Assembly: GCA_033032865.1 (NCBI GenBank)
Contig: JAWHQI010000257.1
Coordinates: forward strand, 1,302,001 to 1,366,000
DNA from: Dactylorhiza incarnata
Lineage: Eukaryota > Streptophyta > Magnoliopsida > Asparagales > Orchidaceae
Reading direction: 5' to 3'
DNA length: 64,000 nt
Under the pieces are notes generated by a model, which worked only from the letters and a program-made list of their open reading frames with translations, had not been told where the DNA came from and ran no database searches. Made by a program: the position numbers and the translations under genes. The stretch's first letter is position 1. Every line of letters begins with the position of its first letter. This document shows, in pieces, positions 33,401-39,329 of the stretch.

Positions 33401-36400
33401 AATTGACATTCATTTGTCAATCCCAATTCTTGATGTTCGGCGGGCCCGAAATATTGTGGGAATCCGCATTGAAATTAATTCCTATCGGAATTTCATATAG
33501 GTCAATCCCGTGAAGGTCATTTCTGAGCTCCCGAGGTTTGATTTCGCGATTCTTGTCACGCTCGCGACCAGTCGCTCCCTCGCGCGATCCCTTCTTCTTC
33601 CTCGAGGACCTGCAAGCGCGTGTAGCCTTCGTCTTCTTCTCTCGCTGGTGATTAGCCTATCTCACTGGTTTCTCCCTCTCACGCTGGTGATTAGTCGCCG
33701 CGTACCTTTCGTTTTCCTCGAACAAGGACCTGCAAGCGCGCGAGTCCAACTCCTCTGTCGGGAGTTTATACTGCAAGCCCACAACTCCTCCTCCGTCCGT
33801 CGACGTTCTTATCCAGGCGGCAGAAGGTAAACCTCCATTTGCTAAGTGTTGACAGTATTATTTTCATTCATGTAGTATATATTGGGGATTTTTACAGATC
33901 TATGATTCCTTCCAGATCTTAAAGTGTCGAGTGTAGCTTTATGTATGTGTAGTTTATTTTTATTTGCCCGGATTTAGCAGTAGACATAGTTAGATCCTCA
34001 TATAGATTTGGCAATATAAAATTTCAAATGCCCTGATTTGTTAGGTGCTGACAGTAGATTTAGTTAGATGCTCCATTTGTTTGAATCACATTTGTATGTG
34101 TGTGTATGTATGTGTGTTTGTGTGTGTGTGATTTTGCTTGTGTTCGTGTGTATGTATTTGTGTATGTTTGTGTGTGTTTTTGTTTGTATGTGTGTGTGTT
34201 TTTGTTTTTATGTGTGTGTGTTTTTGTTTGTGTATGTATGATTTTTTTGTGTGTATGTTTGTGTTTTTGTTTGTGTATGTGTGATTTTGTGTGTGTGTGT
34301 ATTTGTTTGTGTATGTGTGTATGTGTTTTATTTGTGTGTTTTATTTGGGTGTGTTTTATTTGGGTGTGTGTTTTATTTGGGTGTGTGTTTTATTTGGGTG
34401 TGTGTGTTTTATTTGATGTGTGTGTGTTTTATTTGTGTGTGTGTTTTATTTGTGTGTTATTTGTGTGTTATTTGTGTGTGTGTGTTTTATTTGTGTTATT
34501 TGTGTGTTATTTGTGTGTATGTGTGTGTTTTATTTGTGTGTGTGTGTGTTTTATTTGTGTGTGTGTGTGTTTTATTTGTGTGTGTGTTTTATTTGTGTGT
34601 TTTATTTGTGTGTGTTTTATTTTTGTGTTTTATTTGTGTGTGTGTGTGTGTTTTATTTGTGTGTGTTGTTTTATTTGTGTGCTTTATTTGTGTTGCATTA
34701 TTTGTGTGTTTTATTTGTGTGTTTTCTGTGGTGTAACAATTTTGTGTGTATGTGTGTATTTGTTTGTGTGTCTACGTGGTTAATTATTATTGCATATATG
34801 TTTATATGTAGATGTATGAAATAGAAAAAACGTCGTAGACGTAGGAGAGCCGCAGTGGCAGCAGCTCTTGCTGCAACCACTGTTGTTTTGATGAAACCCA
34901 GGATTGCAAGGGAACTTGTAGAGACCAATGCTAAGCGTATTTTAAGGAGGACATTGTTTGCTCGATTACATAGTGGGACAGATGTCAACTGTTTTAATCA
35001 ACTGCGTATGAATAAAAGTTCCTTAGAAACTCTATACAACATTTTAATTGGGAGAGGATTGCTAAGAGACACAAAACGCTCCAGTTAGAGAATTTGTTAG
35101 TACTTTTTATATGTTTTAGCTCACAATAAGAAATTTCGGGTTGTTGGTGGAACGTTTTTACGTTCAATTGATACAGTTAGCAGAAATTTCAACATTGTGC
35201 TTTATCGACGTCTCTCCTCGAGGAAAAGTGTCGCCTACACAGCGGCAATTCAAGCATTAAAGGAGGATTACAATGTCGAAATTAGTAAGGAGAAGATAAT
35301 GACGCGAATAAAAACATGGAATAAATACTATCAATAGATATCGACAATGCTAGATACTAGTGGATTTGGTTGAGATTGGGAGCGCAATGTAGTGAAGGTA
35401 GACAGTGAAGATGTTTGGGTCAATTATGTTCAGGTAATATTTTATTTTATCAATTAATTACATTTTTTGACTATTTAAAAGTTTATGAGTCTAATTTATA
35501 CTCAACTTGCAGGCACACCCGACAGTAAAGCATTATCGCGGCAAAGTGATCGTAAATTGGGACGACTTAGCTATGATATGTGGGATTGATAGATCTACTA
35601 GAGCAAGTGTTGCAACTGCATCTGAGGCAATGAACGAGATCCACATTAATGATTCGATGGACGACAATGTGGTCGAGGAGGTCGAGCCACAGAACAAGAA
35701 GAAGTAGAAGAAAACATCTGCGGTAGATACTATTGCGGATGTTGTTTCCGCAATAGCGAGGAACATGGAACAGGAAAGCAGTGTGACTTCTCAGCCGACA
35801 CCACCGATCTCAAGGGCAGACGGGATATACGCGGCCATTGCAGCTATTACAGATCTAACTGAGCCTGAGGTCATACAGGTTATCGATATGTTGATTGTTA
35901 ACGAGACGAAGAGCGACGTGTTCATGGCTTTGTCGGTGCCAATAAGGAGGATCTGGCTCCGCTTACATTTACGGGGTTGATTTTATATGGGCGTATGTTT
36001 TGTATGTTGCGGCGTCTAATTTTGTCGTAGAGACTTATGCTTTTCTGGACATTATTTACGACGGAGACTTTATTTATTTTGTGGCATTATGTGTTTTTAA
36101 TGTGAACTTCTATTTTAATCATGAAATTTTATTTCTGTTTAGATTTAATGCTATAAATTTAAAATTTCAATTTTATCAATTGATTTCTAACATACAGCCG
36201 AACAACAGAATTACCAATTCTAATTCTGATGACAGAATTACTGATGTTATCCGAACAACATAATTGAAACTGACTTCAATTTCAATTCCTACGGGAATCG
36301 GAATTGGGTCAATTCCAATTCCTGCATCTCAATTCCTGCCAAACGAACGGAGCCTTAGAGATTTAGCACTTTAGCAGCCACCCTCTTCCTCTCATTCTTC

Positions 36401-37093
36401 GTTATCTTCAGGGGATGACACGAACACCATCGTGTGAGCTCTTCTGGCGAGTAGCAGGCATGTTAGCTACAAAAGCATGGCTTAGTTTGCCAAGATCCCC
36501 TGGCAGAGTACTCTTCGCGGCTACTATTGCGAGATTTCCATTTATATATAACATAAATAGGAAAATATATAGGATGATATAGCTAACGCTATTCTGAAAC
36601 CTCAATTTATGTGTGGAGTTTGAGTGTGGCAGCAAGGCCGAAATCTTAATGTGTGGATTAATGCATTGTCGCTCTCAGAGATTGGCATTTCTGAAGTTCT
36701 CAAGCCATGCAATTTCTAGAATAGTTTGAACTTTTTTAGTTTGTGTTTTCTTACTAATTTTAGAAGACGCATTGCGGAAATTAAGAGGAATCGCTGACGG
36801 TTCGCCAAAATTCAAACCTCAAATCAAGGTTCTAAACTTTTTTTAAAAAAAAAATCAAGCTTCTGTTCCAAAGGAAACAAACATTTTGAACTGAAAACTG
36901 GAGTGGAGAAAAACAATTACTACTTTGTAATAAATAAACAAGTATGTAAAGTTCAAATATCACCTTCCCGATGGTTGAAGGCTTTTTGTCGATCCTGATA
37001 TTGATAGGCAGCGTCCTCGCCATCACTGGATGTGACCATAAGATTTGAGCGGGATTTGGCGGTCGCTTTCTTCTTCCTCCCAGCCCTAGCCAT
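1531..37093 (-). CDS. BORR: Borealin-related (chromosomal passenger complex) host gene, 5 coding exons
   Basis: Coding exons, in transcript order: 36964-37093, 9362-9634, 9053-9117, 1672-1804, 1531-1568. Every junction is GT-AG, and the phases (1,1,0,1) join without a frame break, giving 639 nt or about 212 residues ending in TAG (1531-1533). The N-terminus is basic (start [13 protein letters not shown]). Exon 2 carries an amphipathic stretch with [20 protein letters not shown]; exons 3-5 carry MFQTPG, then [27 protein letters not shown] and EAIHESEDG. From memory, the TPK...PKxGExxxSxxGSPLG block matches the C-terminus of plant Borealin-related proteins and resembles animal Borealin; no database was checked. 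Borealins act in the chromosomal passenger complex at centromeres with INCENP, Survivin and Aurora B. Introns 1 (27.3 kb) and 3 (7.2 kb) are full of transposons; introns 2 and 4 are 244 and 103 bp. Gene structure is more certain than identity. Confidence 0.6.
1672..1804 (-). CDS. Host gene exon 4
   Basis: Acceptor GTTCTTTCAG|GGCACA at 1805/1804, donor CATG|GTCTG at 1672/1671; 133 nt. Encodes [18 protein letters not shown] then [16 protein letters not shown], the most conserved-looking part of the protein. Confidence 0.65.
1958..2170. repeat. TA/CATA/TGTG microsatellite cluster
   Basis: (TA)n, (CATA)n and long (TG)n-type repeats inside intron 3. All small frames here are repeat translations. 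Confidence 0.9.
2681..3200. repeat. Degenerate ~155-bp tandem repeat, about 3.5 copies, inside the solo LTR
   Basis: The module CCTCARAATTGA...TCAG plus ACGAGTCCAACGGAGTCG recurs near 2681, 2841, 2983 and 3139. Confidence 0.7.
3399..3839 (+). other. Ser/Pro-rich open stretch in the solo LTR
   Basis: A 146-codon frame, strongly Ser/Pro-rich, in CTCC/TCCGGCGA-rich DNA. I recognise no domain. This composition is common in the transcribed part of long plant LTRs, so I do not regard it as a gene. Confidence 0.3.
4107..4345. repeat. 48-bp tandem repeat, about 5 copies
   Basis: ACGATAAATT recurs at 4111, 4159 and 4207 (exact 48-bp spacing), with two more degenerate units to 4345. The minus-strand frame shows a matching 16-residue period. 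Confidence 0.85.
4545..5070. repeat. Diverged direct duplication, ~250-280-bp unit
   Basis: The stretch around GACATGATGTCTGA, TTTGGCAGAGG and TTGGTTGGRTAGAGT occurs at about 4558-4800 and again at 4838-5045. Confidence 0.7.
6376..6410. repeat. G35 homopolymer at a nested-insertion junction
   Basis: Thirty-five G lie exactly where the small LTR element (6411) enters the solo LTR. The solo LTR probably had only about four G here (compare AGGGG at 8198-8202), so this is an expanded target site or an assembly artefact. Confidence 0.9.
6411..6809 (+). repeat. 5' LTR of the small LTR element
   Basis: About 400 bp with TATATAAG near 6616-6623. Differs from the 3' LTR by an AT-rich indel near 6520-6560 and scattered substitutions. 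Ends CACGTAATA. Confidence 0.85.
7080..7547 (+). other. 155-codon frame in the small LTR element, unknown
   Basis: The internal region has a frame starting [14 protein letters not shown], rich in Pro and Ser. I see no gag zinc knuckle, protease or polymerase motif. It may be a relic or replaced gag region, or chance. Confidence 0.3.
7823..8197 (+). repeat. 3' LTR of the small LTR element
   Basis: 375 bp, TGTTACCC...ACGTAACA, with TATATAAG near 8003-8010. Confidence 0.85.
8481..9052. other. Intron 3 sequence without a gene
   Basis: AT-rich DNA. It contains a perfect hairpin (TACATCCCATA-TTCGG-TATGGGATGTA, 8721-8747), a second weaker hairpin just after it, and a (TTTTC)n tract at 8936-8962. 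No coding signal seen. Confidence 0.7.
9053..9117 (-). CDS. Host gene exon 3
   Basis: Acceptor GGTTCTAG|ATGG and donor CCAGGG|GTTTGT; 65 nt. The two leading bases complete a GAT codon with the last G of exon 2, then come 21 codons ending DMFQTPG. Phase 0 at its end matches exon 4. Too short to be found by open-frame scanning. Confidence 0.6.
9362..9634 (-). CDS. Host gene exon 2
   Basis: Acceptor TTCTTGTAG|TTGAAG at 9635/9634 and donor AATCAG|GTTTAG at 9362/9361; 273 nt, phase 1 to phase 1. Encodes [12 protein letters not shown] at the start, then [17 protein letters not shown] and LPNLLVV. Read on without splicing, the frame stops 15 codons later (9315), so the inner donor is needed to join exon 3. 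Confidence 0.65.
10051..10134 (-). mobile_element. 3' part of an Au-like SINE
   Basis: The reverse complement contains CCTTCCCCGGA...TCGCTGCGCGG and ends GGCTGCCCT, matching the SINE at 14367-14555. A direct repeat ATTTCATATAATGCTATAAA flanks it (about 10010 and 10152), fitting a target duplication. The tRNA-like head is missing. Confidence 0.75.
10305..10870 (-). pseudogene. Copia RNase H remnant with an in-frame 18-bp repeat expansion
   Basis: Reads YSDATWASD, then [40 protein letters not shown] and [10 protein letters not shown], all copia RNase H signatures. Between YSDATWASD and the normal single DRRSVTG, the unit VDRRSV is present about six times (about 10721-10832, 18-bp period), the second carrying Phe. 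The frame is otherwise open. The insertion sits just after the first catalytic Asp, so the fold is probably spoiled. The reverse transcriptase that should precede it is deleted; gag joins near 10880. Confidence 0.85.
10951..11938 (-). pseudogene. Copia gag (broken)
   Basis: Minus-strand gag pieces in order. N-terminal [17 protein letters not shown] (about 11840) comes first. A UBN2-like core with [19 protein letters not shown] (about 11370) follows. Last is a Pro/Ser stretch and one CCHC zinc knuckle, [14 protein letters not shown] (about 10985-11030). Reading requires frame changes near 11250 and 11500-11690. The frame continues downstream of the knuckle a short way before the pol deletion. 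Confidence 0.8.
12184..12195 (-). promoter_or_regulatory. Primer-binding site (tRNA-iMet)
   Basis: The plus strand reads CTCTGATACCA next to the right LTR, i.e. TGGTATCAGAG immediately 3' of the 5' LTR in element orientation. Confidence 0.85.
12385..12642 (-). pseudogene. hAT transposase, C-terminal tail
   Basis: 85-codon frame reading [20 protein letters not shown] and then [13 protein letters not shown], the usual end of this hAT group just after the dimerisation domain. It overlaps the N-terminal piece by 14 bases in another frame, so the internal deletion also shifted the frame. Confidence 0.75.
12629..13339 (-). pseudogene. hAT transposase, N-terminal part (BED finger)
   Basis: 236-codon frame. 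A BED-type zinc finger at about residues 25-85 has CNFCGTSY and the downstream H/C residues; [12 protein letters not shown] precedes it. A conserved hAT segment with [20 protein letters not shown] and [13 protein letters not shown] lies at about 160-205. The protein then jumps to its C-terminal end; the DDE/RNase H-like core is deleted. Confidence 0.8.
13660..13745. repeat. 24-bp minisatellite in the hAT element
   Basis: GAGATGTCGGAGAACTTCGACG units begin at 13663, 13687 and 13711, with degenerate copies on both sides. Confidence 0.85.
14020..14354. other. Intron 1 sequence without a gene
   Basis: AT-rich; no coding or repeat signal that I can support. Confidence 0.6.
14367..14555 (+). mobile_element. 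Full-length Au-like SINE
   Basis: The tRNA-like head has an A-box-like TGGCGCACCG (near 14386) and B box GGTTCGAGCCC (near 14428). The body AGCAGCCTCTTGCAAAAA is followed by CTTCCCCGGACC and a short T-rich end, as in plant Au SINEs. The perfect 12-bp duplication TTTAACTCTTGT flanks it (14355-14366, 14556-14567). It would be transcribed by RNA polymerase III if intact. Confidence 0.9.
14661..14865. mobile_element. Foldback MITE, GC-rich
   Basis: The terminal inverted repeat TACGAGAGRCAGTGCAC extends, with gaps, to about 85 bp per arm and covers most of the 205-bp element. The flanks suggest a TA target. Superfamily unassigned. Confidence 0.75.
14914..15109. mobile_element. MITE-like element, AT-rich
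   Basis: CTATACTTATTAATA at the left and its exact inverse at the right enclose about 195 bp. Likely target AT/TA. Confidence 0.6.
15117..15186. repeat. ~27-bp tandem repeat
   Basis: GTATTATTATTTTCAAGTT repeats two to three times. Confidence 0.8.
15190..15990. other. No gene seen; right part probably a gypsy LTR
   Basis: Contains TATA-like CCTATAAATAAG (near 15437) and CTATATAAGCC (15908-15918). The second lies about 500 bp upstream of a gypsy gag start and may be an LTR promoter. The LTR edges could not be set. Confidence 0.4.
15996..16015. repeat. C20 homopolymer
   Basis: Twenty C in the leader before the gypsy gag fragment. Confidence 0.95.
16413..16893 (+). pseudogene. Ty3/gypsy gag fragment, truncated
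   Basis: From ATG 16413 a single frame gives [12 protein letters not shown]..., then, after two in-frame stops (TAG 16506 and a TGA near 16605), the gag core [29 protein letters not shown] and [18 protein letters not shown]. Chromovirus-type gags share this core. It ends abruptly near 16893, where unrelated DNA of the antisense-gene element begins. Capsid N-terminus only. Confidence 0.8.
17216..19014 (-). CDS. Antisense Tat-element gene 2 (PF04195-like 'gypsy-type transposon' domain), 3 exons
   Basis: Exons 18354-19014, 17634-18276 and 17216-17552, with donors GAGG|GTAAGG and GAGTG|GTGAGT and acceptors GATGCAG and TTCTTGTAG. Exon 1 encodes [20 protein letters not shown], then [16 protein letters not shown] and [12 protein letters not shown], the pattern of the 'putative gypsy-type transposon' domain. 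A TGA (near 18550) replaces an expected Trp codon. Exon 2 encodes a long basic/acidic helical stretch that needs a frame change near 18130. Exon 3 is a likely coiled coil ([18 protein letters not shown]). A TATA box (19128-19137) lies about 115 bp upstream of ATG 19012-19014. Function in the element is unknown. Confidence 0.6.
19128..19137 (-). promoter_or_regulatory. TATA box of antisense gene 2
   Basis: Minus strand CTATAAATAG, about 115 bp before the first ATG. Confidence 0.55.
19488..20782 (-). CDS. Antisense Tat-element gene 1, about 5 exons, coiled-coil C-terminus
   Basis: Predicted exons 20539-20782, 20332-20467, 20099-20262, 19993-20042 and 19488-19920, each with GT-AG borders (for example GCCGAG|GTAATA, ATTCACAG|GACG, CTTCCGCAG|CCTCC, AACCAG|GTTACT, CTCCCGCAG|GCTAC). 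The first exon starts [10 protein letters not shown]; middle exons are Ser/Pro/Thr-rich; the last encodes [20 protein letters not shown], a likely coiled coil. At least one stop interrupts the last exon in its best frame. I recognise no catalytic domain. A TATA-like box lies about 80 bp upstream. The 3' end lies only about 470 bp before gene 2 begins. Confidence 0.4.
20861..20870 (-). promoter_or_regulatory. TATA box of antisense gene 1
   Basis: Minus strand CTATATATAC. Just upstream is GGTGGGCCCCAC, resembling a TCP/site II element (TGGGCC). Confidence 0.45.
21074..21769 (+). repeat. LTR of the Tat-like element
   Basis: TGTTG (21074) and CAACA (21765-21769) form perfect inverted ends of a 696-bp LTR. 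A CTATAAATAGACCC promoter lies at 21482-21495. The block GGAGGAGAAG...TGTGGTGGGACCTCC resembles the LTRs at 50784-51443 and 61649-62445, so the three are related. Confidence 0.65.
21770..24000 (-). pseudogene. Ty3/gypsy (chromovirus-like) gag-protease-RT, truncated
   Basis: Gag starts at ATG 23991-23993 ([13 protein letters not shown]) and carries [49 protein letters not shown] and a zinc knuckle ([14 protein letters not shown]). Breaks: a TAG after WIAKAE (near 23655), a frame change near 23580, and a frame change into protease near 22920. Protease has VDSGASHNF and a TAG near 22853, then [12 protein letters not shown] linker with [24 protein letters not shown] text leads to another frameshift near 22205, then [43 protein letters not shown] and [13 protein letters not shown] stops at KCSFGVPD at 21770. 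RNase H and integrase are absent. Confidence 0.85.
24001..24950 (-). other. 5' leader and probable LTR of the chromovirus-like element
   Basis: Upstream of gag is CT-rich leader. A minus-strand TATA-like ACTATAAAGGGG (near 24383-24394) sits about 390 bp before gag, as in an LTR promoter. I could not set LTR ends or find a primer-binding site. The region 24770-24950 shows nothing. Confidence 0.45.
24951..25375. repeat. 44-bp tandem repeat, about 9-10 copies
   Basis: CGAGGTCGCCATGAGTTCG...GCTCTTAGGCGCG units begin at 24951, 24995, 25039, 25083 and so on with 44-bp spacing to about 25360. It lies 3' of a minus-strand Tat pol, where Tat/Ogre elements often carry tandem arrays. Confidence 0.9.
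25400..25830. repeat. ~99-bp tandem repeat, about 4.5 copies
   Basis: The unit (GGCGAGCTAAATGYCGAGTC...GGCCCCTGACGAGGTGGATATCT) begins at about 25415, 25515, 25614, 25711 and 25809. Confidence 0.85.
25831..26360. other. Unassigned Tat 3' region
   Basis: A 126-codon plus-strand frame (25775-26155) has no recognisable domain and overlaps the repeats. No LTR edge found. Confidence 0.35.
26360..27502 (-). pseudogene. Tat integrase
   Basis: Zinc-binding region [20 protein letters not shown], then [13 protein letters not shown] (first catalytic Asp), NNTQF and [12 protein letters not shown] (catalytic Glu region), [23 protein letters not shown], and a C-terminal barrel ending in NWEGSFLVQ. Several frame changes and stops. 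Confidence 0.75.
27791..28440 (-). pseudogene. Tat RNase H region
   Basis: First part [20 protein letters not shown] (28283-28440), then an archaeal-type RNase H with [18 protein letters not shown] and [17 protein letters not shown] (27791-28075). The first catalytic Asp is present (FFDVA). Confidence 0.75.
28440..28825 (-). pseudogene. Tat reverse transcriptase, N-terminal part only
   Basis: Reads [18 protein letters not shown], then [15 protein letters not shown] and, after stops, [11 protein letters not shown]. The palm with the YxDD motif is missing: the frame passes straight into RNase H text near 28440, an internal deletion. Confidence 0.75.
28956..29657 (-). pseudogene. Tat aspartic protease
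   Basis: The active-site region reads [13 protein letters not shown] where a DTGSS/DSGSS is expected; a flap/end block [16 protein letters not shown] follows. Frame open for about 230 codons. Confidence 0.8.
29497..30320 (-). pseudogene. Tat gag, C-terminal part
   Basis: [20 protein letters not shown], then [13 protein letters not shown] text (30036-30317), and, after frame changes, [19 protein letters not shown] (near 29730), the usual knuckle-to-protease linker although its first Cys pair is lost. An 18-C run at 29529-29546 lies at the gag/protease border. Confidence 0.75.
30440..30860 (-). repeat. LTR fragments related to the element at 31186-32732
   Basis: GCGATCTCGTCGG...CACCCGAAGGAGGACAAA and CCTAGCTTGAGAGAGGAG match both LTRs of the neighbouring element; a second, more diverged stretch follows at 30740-30860. 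Confidence 0.7.
30861..31180. other. No gene seen
   Basis: AT-rich intronic DNA without recognisable features. Confidence 0.6.
31186..31555 (-). repeat. 3' LTR of the small gypsy derivative
   Basis: 370 bp, TGTTAGG...CCTAACA. Confidence 0.75.
32333..32732 (-). repeat. 5' LTR of the small gypsy derivative
   Basis: About 400 bp. The inner end is worn (TATGGGCTTAGCC); the outer end is CCCTAACA. Confidence 0.7.
32738..33285. other. No gene seen
   Basis: AT-rich intron 1 DNA; a minus-strand open stretch here has no recognisable domain. Confidence 0.55.
33286..33363 (-). pseudogene. Pseudo-copy of host-gene exon 1, 3' part
   Basis: On the minus strand TCTAGTGATGGTAGGACTCTG and CCTTCAACTATTGGGA align with exon 1 (TCCAGTGATGGCGAGGACGCTG and CCTTCAACCATCGGGA). 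The donor position reads ATACATGATATT instead of AGGTGATATT, so the splice site is lost. Its 5' part lies across the Harbinger insertion. Confidence 0.55.
34090..34790. repeat. (TGTGTGTTTTATTTG)n minisatellite
   Basis: About 700 bp of TG-rich repeats with TTTTATTTG cores. Cys/Val-rich frames across it are repeat translations. Confidence 0.95.
34855..35215 (+). pseudogene. Harbinger transposase, N-terminal part
   Basis: Reads [13 protein letters not shown]...[11 protein letters not shown], then a stop/frame change (35088), then [20 protein letters not shown] and [13 protein letters not shown], the helix-turn-helix region that precedes the DDE_Tnp_4 nuclease. The frame passes into Myb-like sequence, so the nuclease is deleted. 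Confidence 0.75.
35235..35707 (+). pseudogene. Harbinger Myb/SANT-like accessory gene
   Basis: [20 protein letters not shown] and [11 protein letters not shown], then a stop, [18 protein letters not shown], a probable short intron (donor CAGGTAATA near 35435, acceptor TTGCAG near 35511), and [20 protein letters not shown]. This is the Myb_DNA-bind_3 pattern. PIF/Harbinger elements use such a protein with the transposase for binding DNA. Two internal stops seen. Confidence 0.7.
36358..36425 (-). pseudogene. Pseudo-copy of host-gene exon 1, 5' part
   Basis: GAGAGGAAGAGGGTGGCTGC and the following AAAGTGCTAAATCTC resemble GGGAGGAAGAAGAAAGCGACC and GCCAAATCCCGCTC of exon 1. The initiator context is degenerate. 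Joined to 33286-33363 once the Harbinger element is ignored. Confidence 0.45.
36426..36963. other. Intron 1, 5' part
   Basis: Follows the exon 1 donor. No gene signal that I can support; a minus-strand frame 36408-36635 has no recognisable domain. Confidence 0.5.
36964..37093 (-). CDS. Host gene exon 1 (start codon to donor)
   Basis: ATG at 37093-37091, 43 codons plus one base, donor GAAG|GTGATA at 36964/36963. Encodes a Lys/Arg-rich start followed by an acidic stretch (SSDGEDAAY). It ends in phase 1, which exon 2 requires. A degenerate second copy lies inside intron 1 (33286-33363 plus 36358-36425). Confidence 0.6.
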
Positions 37094-37402
37094 CGTCAAA
37101 GAGAAATCTACCGCGAAGAGAGCTCGGCTAGCGAAGAACACAGTGAGCTGGGATGGTATTGCGACTGGTGAGTGATGGAGAAGTTCTAGATATCAGGCTC
37201 TGTGCGAAAACGGAGGAGAGGGAAGGAGTTTCGATGGGGGAGAAGATACCTGACAGAGAGGCGTGCGCTGATGCCTCGGCGTGGGAGGAGAACGAAGGGT
37301 TTCGGGGGATGCTCTGTCGCTTGCGAAAGGCGGAAAGGAAAAGAGCGCTCGACGCGATTTCTGTGCTGCTGCGATCGCGGTCCCGGAAAAAAATGGTAAA
37401 AT
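37094..37402 (-). promoter_or_regulatory. Upstream region/5' UTR of the host gene
   Basis: GC-richer DNA upstream of ATG 37093. Both strands have open stretches of about 100 codons (37153-37467 plus; 37128-37436 minus) with no recognised domain. No clear TATA box. A divergent promoter is possible but unproven. Confidence 0.35.
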
Positions 37403-37983
37403 GGGTGTTGTTATTGGTACACATTATATTACACAATAATTATAACTATTTTATTAATTTATATTGATCTAAATCTTAGTATTTGTATTCATCTCTTTTT
37501 CATATCGTGTTTCTTCCATGTAGCACTTGATCTTCGCCGGAGTGGGCTGCAATCATCACCTACAATCATACTCACCAGGGAGAACCTTTGATTTACGAGG
37601 ACGGCAAGGTGAGTTGTGGAGACTGATTCGAGGTCGGAGGAGGAGAAATCGTCGTAGCCGGATAGGTCAGAGGAGCTCGAGGTGCAACAGTGGCGGCGAG
37701 ATAGTTCGCGTCGTTGATGTTCTTCTTCTTGGTTGAGGTGGGGCCCGGTGCACCGATGAGGCGTTGGCGGCGACGATCTCCGTATTCCGTCCTACATCGG
37801 AGGTAGAGATAGAGGCGACAACGGCATAGGAGCTGATTGATTGGAAGGAAGGACGATGAGTTAATTTGGCGTGAAAGGAAGGTGGGTGGGTACAAATATT
37901 AAGTTTTAGGACATTATAAATTAATAGAAAAAATTAATTTTTGGGTACGATTATCCATATATGGGGTACAAATAACAACACCC
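37403..37983. mobile_element. MITE-like DNA element, 581 bp
   Basis: GGGTGTTGTTATTGGTAC at the left and its inverse (with GTACAAATAACAACACCC) at the right. The interior is GC-rich (37530-37880) between AT-rich shoulders, so it may carry captured sequence. No clear target duplication. Confidence 0.6.
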
Positions 37984-38012
37984 AAAAAAATTCAGGTTTG
38001 GTGTGGCTTTTC

Positions 38013-38205
38013 GGAAATTTGGCACTTTGCAACCTCCAATTAGGGCTCATTGGCACTTTGCACCCTCTTATTCAAATTTTGGCACTTTGCATCCTTGAAA
38101 GCGATTAATTGAGCATTTTGCACCCTCTGATTAATTTCTTATTTCTTCTATATTTATTAAATCCAGAAAATAGTAGATTGATGGGTATTTTGGTCCTCCA
38201 TTAGT
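38013..38205. repeat. MULE left terminal inverted repeat
   Basis: Begins GGAAATTTGGCACTTTGC; inverse of 48186-48378 with scattered differences. Confidence 0.8.
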
Positions 38206-39329
38206 TTTTTCTTTTATCCATTTTATTTAATTCCTATTTCCTTTTTATAGTTATGTGCACATCAAACCCTTTCTGGCAGAAATTGGAAAACAGCTCTTAA
38301 TGAATGCGCTGCTATACGCGGACCATTCAAATTTTTTTTTTTTTTTTTTGAAATTTGGTCCAATCTAATGCCATGCGCAGCTATATGCAGACCGTACAAT
38401 TTTTGTGTTGATATTTGATCCATCTCATTCACGATACATGTGGTATCTATACTTTGTTATAACAATTTGTTGTAATTTGCTGAAATTTGGTCAAATCGGG
38501 ACTTTTTTGAGCTCGATATCATTTGCCGCAAACTCGTAACTACGAGATAAAATTACATGAAGTTGCGACATGCTTTGTGTAACGTTTGGAGCGATTCATT
38601 TGCATTATAGATTGTTGTTTTATTATCTAAAATCTAATTTTAAAACAGCACATTGTGTGATTTTTTCTCCACCCGGATGATGTCTAAGCGCTTAACTTCT
38701 CCGGTAGAGATCAAGGTGTCGATCCCATGAAATATTTGACAATTTATCGTATATAAATTTCGGCCATCCCAAGTCCACCAAAACCGCAAAAAATCTAAAA
38801 AATGAAAGTTCGACATAAAATGGAAGTTGATTACGAGCATTTAAACATTTTCCTACTCATTGCTGAACAAAAGGAATAAAATGCATTTCAACACCTTCTC
38901 ATTGCCTCCGGTAAGCTTCCAAACAAACATATTTAAGTGGTGCAAACATACCAAAACAACTAAATACTAATAAAAGTTATACATTGCATATTAGAAGATA
39001 ACAAAGACCCACCTGTCTACGATTATTAAGTTGCTATCATTATATATATGGTATAATTTTCATAATCATTCGGCTCACCTGCAATGAACACAAGAGTAAG
39101 TTTAGAAATTAAGCAACAAATGGATTTTTTTTTAACAAATGATTGAGTACCAACAAATGTCGAATGTGATGACCCATTTAATCCTTCTTGCTCAACAACA
39201 GTATCTGCCTCTACAGTTGAACGTGCAACCTTCTTCTTCGCCTAATTTGACATAACATATGTATGAATGAAATCTATTATTCAGTCAAAGGTTATCAACA
39301 AAAACATGAAAGCTACTAATTTAACTTTA

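Larger units (their letters stand above)
33367..36354 (+). mobile_element. PIF/Harbinger DNA transposon, internally deleted
   Basis: Ends GGCCCTATTCGTTTCG and, inverted, GGCTCCGTTCGTTTGG, flanked by TTA on both sides (33364-33366, 36355-36357), the usual PIF target. Further inward both ends repeat GGAATTG/CAATTCC motifs. It holds a transposase start, a Myb/SANT-like gene and a large microsatellite; the DDE catalytic part is gone. Confidence 0.85.

Noticed and set aside
34100..34824. Cys/Val-rich frames up to 227 codons
   Set aside because: Translations of the TG-rich minisatellite in the Harbinger element.
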